A stretch of 64,000 nucleotides of DNA from Leptoclinus maculatus (lineage: Eukaryota > Chordata > Actinopteri > Perciformes > Stichaeidae), in NCBI GenBank assembly GCA_032191485.1, contig JAVDOI010000009.1:18767843-18831842 (forward strand), written 5' to 3'. A program made the position numbers and the translations under genes. Below are positions 12,006-64,000 of this stretch, piece after piece. The notes beneath the pieces were generated by a model. It was not told the origin of the DNA, did not search any database, and saw nothing but the letters and a program-made list of their open reading frames with translations. Position 1 is the first letter of the stretch; every line of letters begins with the position of its first letter.

Positions 12006-14929
12006 CCTTTAAACTGTTCCTTGTTGCCCAGACCCTCTCTGAGAAAATGATCGTTTTGACTGCAGTCCATTTATCGTCTAGGATGGAGTAGCTTGGGCTC
12101 AGTTTGTCTCAATGACGTGTACTCTGTGATGAGGGGCCAGCGGTGCTTCAGCATCACTGAACACTCGCAGCAAAACTACAGAGACTATTTATTCATGTTT
12201 TTGGTTATTACACTGGACAGATCTGAATGTATATTTTATTTCCACGTTACAAAGATGTCATTAGTGATCCAAGCTGTGCTTTGCTTAATTCCACTCTGCT
12301 TTGTGTGATGCAAGAGCAGAGATGCTTGTCCTTATTTCTTCTTTCAGCACCACCACCTGGCCCGTCTATTCTGTCCCAACTTCTTCTTCTTTTTTTTTTA
12401 GTTCAGTGAGCTATTCCTGGCCGACCATGCCTTATCCCTGCACCCCTTTTTCTCTGTCCCTCCAGTGGTGCTGAGCTGAGGCCTCTCCATGTTGTGGTGG
12501 AGAGGAGCTGCTGCATTGGTGGACATGACCCAAATATGTCTGCTCTCTGCTAGCCTTAGTGCTGCTTCAAAGTTGGCTCGAACTGCAGCTTGTGCTCTGC
12601 AATGACTGCATTGTGATCCCAATGCCAGACAGGCTTCACAGTACAGAGGAGGAAGTAGACTGTGTGAGGGCCTCGGATTATTGATGCACTGGACCACATC
12701 TGAGGTAGCGGCTGTAACGGGGCGAGAACAGGGAGTGTGAGCAGAGCAGATGTTCCAAGGTTTGTCTCTGCAGTCACCTGTGTTTGTGTGCTGGGTGGAC
12801 TCCCTGAGCCGCGGGGCGGGGCAGTCAGACATGGGAAAGTGGGTTAAATTCCAGGCATTCTCTTCCATCTGAAGCCACACTGTTTCTGGTTTGTCTTCTC
12901 TCCAACTTATCTTACATCTTGTGCGTGTGTGAGAGTCCTTTGCCAAGCCCACTGGCTATGGAAAAACAATTTAACTGGATTTAATTTGTTGCCCCCCCCT
13001 TCCTCTTCCCTCCTTCCCCCTACTTTGTGTGCCTCTGAGAGGTTGGGAATTCATCTCGCTTGGTAACTCCATGTCCCAGTCTGAGCTCCCTTTGCAACTC
13101 GGACAGGCCAGGTTTCATGGCAGCTTTAAGATCACCAATCATGGGGGGGGGGGGGCGTGCCATAAGGGATGCTCATAGTGTGTTTCTCTTATTTGGAAAC
13201 TAACTGTATGTAGACACATAAATGTGGATTATTTATCTTAAAACATGTTGGATAACTCTTTCTTGCTTTCCCTCCCTCTTTCTTGTCTTTTAGTCTATCG
13301 GTCTAAGCTCCATGCTCCGAAGGGTTAAAACACAAAGAAACCATGTTGCCTAGAGCCCTGACCACTTTTTCCATTCTTGCTGGAAAGTTTCCAGTGCTAT
13401 TTATATGAAACCTCAGGCCCGACAATCAACAGACCCATTTGGCCTGTATAAAGTTTGATCCACCATCCTAAAGTTCTCTTTCACTATCACACATGGCGGA
13501 CGCACCGTGAAATCCCAACATGTACAAGGAGCCACAAGAGAAATCAATCCATATGACCTAACTAGCATTGTGTAGATACGACAGCGAATCTGTCCTGAGA
13601 GAGTCTTCCTCTTATTTTAGCCCAAATGTCTGAAGAGAAACAGACATTTGGCTGGAATACTTCCATATTTTAGAATGATAACATTATTATTGCTGGTGTT
13701 GTTATCAGACAGCCGATACAGCTACATGAACAAACCTTTACGTCATCTCCTTCATCAATTAGACAGTCTCAGAGGAGGCCGGAAGTTTGTACCTGAACTT
13801 ACCTGATTGGACTAGTTGTGAATGTTGTTTATAGGCTCAATGAAAAACTGCCAAACATATACAAGTATATATAACTATATGCAGTAAATTGTACCGAATT
13901 GTATCGTCAGAACCGACCCACGTTCTACAGAATTCAGTCAGGATCACAACCTTTTCAGGGCGACACGGTGTTTCAGTTCAAGCAGTGAGCGTGTTAACTG
14001 GTGACTCTCAGCCGAATGCGTCCGTGGTTGCTCGCAGTAACTTATACTTAACTTAATGGTTTGTAGATAATAAACATAGTCTTTTACGAGGACACCTACA
14101 TGTTCTGTTGGTGTTTTCAACAGCTGCCTTCACACATTGTGCTGAGAGTCACGAGTTAACACGGTCACTAGTTAAACAGAAACACCGGTGGCTTCTATGG
14201 CTGCAAGCTATTACACATGTTGACTACCACTGTCCATTTTTTAAAAGTGAATAAAGTCCAACCTCTGAGTCGCTGTCCTGGTGTTTGATGTTTTCCACTA
14301 GATACATGTTGATACCTGCACACTAGCTAATGTGTTCTAGAATTCTGGAAAGGCTGTGTGTTTAGGTACAGTCACCATCTTTGCTGGTTAATGCTCTTAT
14401 GTAGCTCGACAAGCTGTTTCACTCAGCCGTACTTCCATTGCTGAACTGTGTGTGCACACTTATATAAGTCATCGTCGTTTTCAAACTGGAAAAGGGATCC
14501 AAGTGCACTGTATACATGTGTAGCCTGGACCAAGCAGCAGACAGACACGGTGAGCTCAGTGGAGCATTTAGCTAAATATCGAGATGAAATGTTGCTGTTG
14601 GTCTTAACTTCATTGGTCTAATGGCCTAACACACCTCTGTTTCTTTGTGTCTGCTGGATGTGGAACATGTTCACCATATCAACCTCACTGATGTGGTTAC
14701 AGATTCCCCTACGTGGGCAGAGCATCTAGTCGTGCAGCTTTAAGGATGGCCACCTTAACTTTGACTGCACATTGATGAATTAATAAATAAAGGATGCTAA
14801 AAATGACTACCAAGTAATATGGGTAGAAACTATTCAAACACACACACACGCACATATATACTAAAAGTATTATTTATTTTCCAGTGAAGGTGAATATATA
14901 GATTTTTTTGACCTGGGTTTCACTTAAGT

Positions 14930-15281
14930 TAGCGCGTGTGCGTGCATGGCCACGCGCACCGTCTCGCGCTCCCTCGCCGTGTCTCTCTCCCTCGACACTC
15001 CGCAGACGGACGCGTCCACGCAGGGCTCGTGCAGCAGTCGCCCGCCTTACTACTTCCAAAGCCGCATTCCAACATGACTTAAGAAGCGAAACCCGGCTCT
15101 TCCAGACAGCAGACGCTCGCAGCATCCCGGCGGCACCCATTTCCAACTTTTTCTTTCCACGTTCCCCTGCTCCTCTGAAAGCACTCCGCTCCCCTGTTCG
15201 TCCTCCGTTCCCGGGAGATACAGCAGTTCCATGTGGGGGGAAAAGGAGGCTGCTCGTTTTCTGTTTACTTCGGCGATCCGC
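14930..15281 (+). promoter_or_regulatory. slc24a3: CpG-rich promoter / 5' UTR of slc24a3
   Basis: Base composition changes sharply here: many CG dinucleotides (GCGCGTG, CACGCGCACCG, CTCGCCG, GGACGCG) appear after AT-rich sequence. This is the usual setting for a vertebrate CpG-island promoter and first exon. The transcription start cannot be placed; a TATATA at about 14894 may be incidental. In-frame ATGs at 15231, 15282 and 15351 are discussed under the CDS. Confidence 0.55.
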
Positions 15282-60121
<44,840 letters not shown>

Positions 60122-60851
60122 CCTCCCATCCTGCCCCTCTTCTGCGTCTTCTTCTTCTCCCTCCGGTTGATGGAGGAAACCTCACCTGGCTTCCAGTTTC
60201 TCTGCGCCTTGAAAACAAGTCCTACCTTTTTTATTTTCAAATAGAAAAATAGAGCTCTGTATGATTTATCTTTGGTGCAATACACCAGAATTGTAGTTAG
60301 TTTGTTGGGACCGGACAGGAGGGGTGAAGAGAGTCCCAGCAGCAGAGATGGCTTCCAATCGTCTCATGAACCCAAAGGTTGTCTGCACTGAACTTCACCG
60401 TATCGACTCCAACAGCTCTGCTGCTGCTGGTGAAGACGCTGCTACTGACTGGAGGAAAGAGAGGAATCCTGCGCTAACAGACATTTTTAGCTGGATTCTT
60501 TGTTACTCTTTGTAAAAGTTTGGATATAAGCACACCATTTAGGTATTTTGAATGAAAAATTCTCTGTGTATATATGTATATAATATATATATATAATATT
60601 AGCTGATACATGGGATTCTCTTATGCACCACTGCATCAGGCTTGCCGAGCCCAGTGATCCGGTGACATTATTATATATTCTACTGTAGTGATCTGGTCCA
60701 GATGTCTCCCATGCTCAGCACCAGCTACACAGCATGCCGTACTAACAAGTCAACTGTGGCTTTGCACTGACTGACAGAGTCTAGATGTTTAACACACTGT
60801 TCACATAGACTGGCACATCCCAACACATTCTTCTCAAGTATAATAATACTG

Positions 60852-60857
60852 AATAAA
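60852..60857 (+). terminator. slc24a3: Proximal poly(A) signal AATAAA
   Basis: First canonical hexamer after the stop codon, about 730 nt downstream. Confidence 0.5.
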
Positions 60858-61087
60858 AGACAAAGGGATCTGGAACTGACATCCAGCACTGTCACTTTAG
60901 AAATATGATTCCATCATTGCAAAGTGTCTACAGGTACTCTCAACATAGAACTACTGAATTTAAAGTTCCCTCTAGACAGTAGATGTCATGTTCATAGTAA
61001 AGAATCCGTTTTGAGTGTAATAATTGTTACTTCTTAAAGCCAAAAGTATTTTTAGAATAGGAGTAAAAATCTTAGATTTGGACTTAA

Positions 61088-61158
61088 GTGTGTGTGTGTG
61101 TGGGTGTGGGTGTGGGTGTGGGTGTGCGTGTGCGTGTGTGTGTGTGTGCGCGTGTGTC
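61088..61158. repeat. (TG)n with GGGTGT core
   Basis: Alternating TG/CG dinucleotides flank four GGG runs spaced by TGT (61102-61122). Confidence 0.92.
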
Positions 61159-62232
61159 TCAGTCTCGAGGGGGAGCCAAGACACGACTGTTACTGGGAAG
61201 ACATAATCATGATTTATTTATGAATTAATTTATTCAAAGATCATGTCTAACCACCAGTTTAACCCCTCTGGACGGGCACGGTGCATTTACTGGAATGTAC
61301 AATGTACTGTACCTTAATATATAATCCAAGTACTGGAAACTGACTTGATGTTGTTTATATTTAAGAATAGTACTTTATAATTTATAAGTTTTGTATAGTT
61401 TGGAAAGATGTTGCAACATTTGTATATTACTATAAACACATTGGGGGGGGGGGGTCTGATTCGGTGAGACGCACTAGAAATGCCACGTTTATCACGTGTG
61501 TGGAAGATAATCCTAGTGATGGATAGGGAGGCTGATACTGAACTGTCACTAAACATGGTTTCTTAAACACAGTGGTCGTTGTGATGACGATGTTTGGGGG
61601 GGGGGGGTGATTTCTTAAACACAGTGCTTTAACTCTTGTGCCATCCTGTCTATTTGAGGCTTGAACACCTCCTGCTTGTCTTTGAGACAAAAAATAACAC
61701 CACCTTTGTCAACAGTATTGCCACTCTGTTTCAGCATGTGTTCAAACTAAATGTGGAAGATATGTATTTTAATTTTTACCTTGAAGGATTCTTATTGAGA
61801 ATTCTCATATCAAATAGAGTTGCTGCTTAATTAAAAGCTCCTCCTGCGGCCACTAGACGGCGCTGCTGAGCTGTGTGGCTCATTTACACACTAGTAGAAG
61901 GGGGGGTGGGAATATTTCCAGGTAGGCTACGTAGAGATACATACTGGTTTGCATGCCTCTTTCATAATTCAGATTATTTTGTGTGTAGTTTTAATGCATT
62001 TCCAAGATCAACTTCCTGCTATTAGAAACACAGGTGTTGGAATAACTGAGCAGTCATATTTGAGATCTATACTGTATTTAGAATGTAGGCCGACAACGGT
62101 TAATGTTCAGCTAATCGGTGTCGTTTTATGCTCATGTCTTTTGAATTGTTTGTAAATCCTCGTTCTTTTGTTGATGAGGACTTCTGGGCACAGAGATGAA
62201 GATGTTGGCCTTGTTCCCAGTGGTCTTCTTGC

Positions 62233-62238
62233 AATAAA
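62233..62238 (+). terminator. slc24a3: Distal poly(A) signal AATAAA
   Basis: GCAATAAACTGATTTAC, about 2.1 kb after the stop, followed by a GTGTC-containing downstream region. Confidence 0.5.
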
Positions 62239-62260
62239 CTGATTTACATACACAAATCAC

Positions 62261-64000
62261 TGCCCCGTGTCTTCATGGGCTCGTCACTGGACTGATGATT
62301 ATTCCTTATTTTCACAGCAAGTTGTAAATAGCAACAAAGCGAGACACATACAGTATCCTCAGCAAATTTACTTTTTAATACACCTGAAATCGATGCACTT
62401 CTTATTTCTTTACACTAAAAGGTACAAATTATAATTTTTTAAAGCATATTTTGCCTCATATTCTGACAATCACAGTGTGTTTATGTTGAAGTTGACCGTT
62501 TTCTAAAACGTTCTGTAGAATCAGCGTTCAAAAAGGAAATATGAGTACCAACCCAGAATTCTTCGGCAGTGTGATTGTTGTTCGGAGGTGCTGTTCCCCG
62601 GGTAACTTTTGAAGTGTTTCCCGAAGAGGAAATCCGAAAAGTACGTTCGAAGCGTGGTCAAATGCTATTGTTGCTAAGTATGTAGCTTTAGCCTGGACGG
62701 TTGAGGAACGTCTTTTGAGGGACTATTTCTGATGCGTGTCTCGGCCAAATGAACGCGAAAAAGTGACGATATTTAGCACGAGGCTAGCAACGTTGTGGTA
62801 TATCGTGTTTTATTGTGTTTTGAGTGTGTAAAGTGTTAGACATGCTTCGGTTCATGAGAAATTCTTCTTTCAAACGGTATGCTGCATGGTTGTGAAAATA
62901 TTATATTTGTTACTGAAAAATGGCTTCTTCGGAACCGGCTCGGTTCTGCGCAGTCCACTCAGCCCCCCCCCAGGGGGCTGCTCGGGCCCAAAAGGTGATT
63001 GTTAATTCTGCTGTGTTGTTTAGTTTAGAAAATAAAATGCTATGAGTGAAACTACATCTGTGTTTCTGGATTTCCATCAATAACATTAAGGTTAAACCAC
63101 AGAAGAAATGGCGCTAAAATTATTTTAAAAGTTCAATCTCCGACAGTTTTTCAATTACTGAGTAGGTTTGAGCACTGCCACTTCTCTCTCGGTCTCTCCC
63201 CAGTGAGCACCAACCGGGATTTCAACGTTGATTTCTGGTTGAAATTCAGTCTGAATGTCTAAGACCTATTTTCACCGTCTTTTCAACTGGCTAAAATGCG
63301 GTTACAACATCAACGTGTCACAAAACACCAATTTGTTTTACTGTATATTGATGAATATTGCTTGTTCAGTTGTAGGTTGAAAGAGAGATAATAATACTGT
63401 GCACGTATTTCTCCAAAGTCCTATTACACTGGCAGGTGAAATGTGTTCTACACGAATACGTGATTTCAATGCATTTAATATTTCATATAAAACGTCATAA
63501 ATATGGAACTATAGACTGTGTGCTGTCAACAAGATGTTCCTAGGGCATCGCAATGAGAGCAGTGTACATTCTGTCTGTACATTCATATAAAATACTTTTG
63601 TATGCTTACTGCTGGAACACACATGCGCAGAGACTTAGGCTCAGAAATCTTCTAAAACTTTGAATGTTGCACTGTTTCTGGAAAATCGGCACGGGACTTG
63701 AGGAGCGAAGTGAACGAGCTGACGGAATAAACGTGAGACTTCACGCTAACGACATACTTTGTAAGTACTTGAACTGCTGGATTCCAATATTGCAAACCGA
63801 AATTAGCACAATTAGTATCATTTTATGCTCCTCACGATGCGGGCGAGGCTGCTATCTTGTATTGTTAGCATGTTAGCTGGTAGCGTTAGATTGTGGCTAC
63901 AGCAGCATGGGCGAACAGTAAACATAAACGTGTGTTAGTTAATGTTGGAGACTGTCTTTATGGGCTGTCGCTCTAGCCCAACATTATACAATTTAGTTTT
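62261..64000. other. Downstream intergenic DNA
   Basis: No recognised exon. A 25-codon ATG frame at 62920-62994 (MASSEPARFCAVHSAPPQGA...) ends at AAAAG|gtgatt. At 63214-63330 there is a dispersed repeat with 'caacgttgatttctggttgaaattc'. Around 63660-63765, sequence ending in TTTG|gtaagt-like TTTGTAAGTAC could be a non-coding first exon of another gene. All of this is weak. Confidence 0.35.

Larger units (their letters stand above)
8481..14929. other. Intergenic DNA between dtd1 and slc24a3
   Basis: No coding exon recognised. The region contains a near-perfect 32-bp palindrome at 9054-9085, a (GTC)n-poly-C tract at 10064-10096, hairpin-forming segments at 10915-10985 and 11689-11740, a dispersed teleost repeat at about 11820-12005, and G/C homopolymers at 12991 and 13143. 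The 184-residue minus-strand frame at 12398-12952 has no recognisable domain. Confidence 0.55.
60122..62260 (+). other. slc24a3: slc24a3 3' UTR (extent uncertain)
   Basis: Two canonical AATAAA signals, at 60852 and 62233, allow a UTR of about 0.75 or 2.1 kb. It holds a TATA-rich dinucleotide patch (60570-60597), the TG/GGGTGT tract (61088-61158) and two poly-G runs (61443, 61597). No coding frame is recognised. Confidence 0.6.

Noticed and set aside
12398..12952. 184-codon minus-strand frame
   Set aside because: No domain, no splice context and odd composition; likely chance in a moderately GC region.
15231..15281. Upstream ATG adding 17 residues to NCKX3
   Set aside because: T at -3 and T at +4 make it a poor start; 15282 has G at +4 and gives a more family-like length. 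Not excluded.

Overview
The window is vertebrate nuclear DNA, almost certainly from a teleost fish. The genes are split by GT-AG introns, simple repeats (AC/TG, TC, minisatellites) are abundant, and several interspersed repeats are ones I recognise from memory as common in percomorph fish. There are no prokaryotic operons, CRISPR arrays or phage modules. Species cannot be named from the sequence alone.

Two protein-coding loci are supported, both on the + strand. (1) The last coding exon of dtd1 (D-aminoacyl-tRNA deacylase 1, also called DUE-B) lies at 5249-5404; its other exons are outside the window. (2) slc24a3 (NCKX3, a K+-dependent Na+/Ca2+ exchanger) fills 15282-60121 as 17 coding exons encoding about 665 residues, followed by a 3' UTR of up to about 2.1 kb. 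The order dtd1 then slc24a3 on one strand matches human chromosome 20 as I remember it, which supports both identifications.

Layout. 1-5.2 kb: a tRNA-derived SINE, a LINE relic and a 15-bp repeat, in the last dtd1 intron. 5.2-5.4 kb: dtd1 terminal exon. 5.4-14.9 kb: intergenic, with a broken LINE (6.3-8.0 kb), an antisense LINE fragment (8.0-8.5 kb) and a near-perfect 32-bp palindrome. 14.9-15.5 kb: CpG-rich promoter/5' UTR and slc24a3 exon 1. 15.5-19.4 kb: intron 1, with an enhancer-like stretch and a 1-kb satellite. 19.5-37.0 kb: intron 2, with a complete hAT-type element bounded by an 8-bp target duplication. 37.1-47.4 kb: intron 3, carrying a Tx1-clade LINE apparently inserted into a TC-rich microsatellite, an 18-unit 30-bp satellite and a TTAA-flanked MITE. 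47.4-60.1 kb: exons 4-17, with several simple repeats pressed against splice sites. 60.1-64 kb: 3' UTR, then repeats and possible upstream sequence of a further gene.

Most notable points: an apparent 2-nt deletion (or 1-nt insertion) in slc24a3 exon 11 that breaks the frame although every other exon is intact; an 816-bp pyrimidine minisatellite that forms the polypyrimidine tract of the last slc24a3 exon; the Tx1 LINE embedded in a TC microsatellite; and a dtd1 stop codon immediately followed by a consensus splice donor. I found no evidence for a wholly new gene system. The novelty is in repeat/splice-site architecture and in transposon structure.
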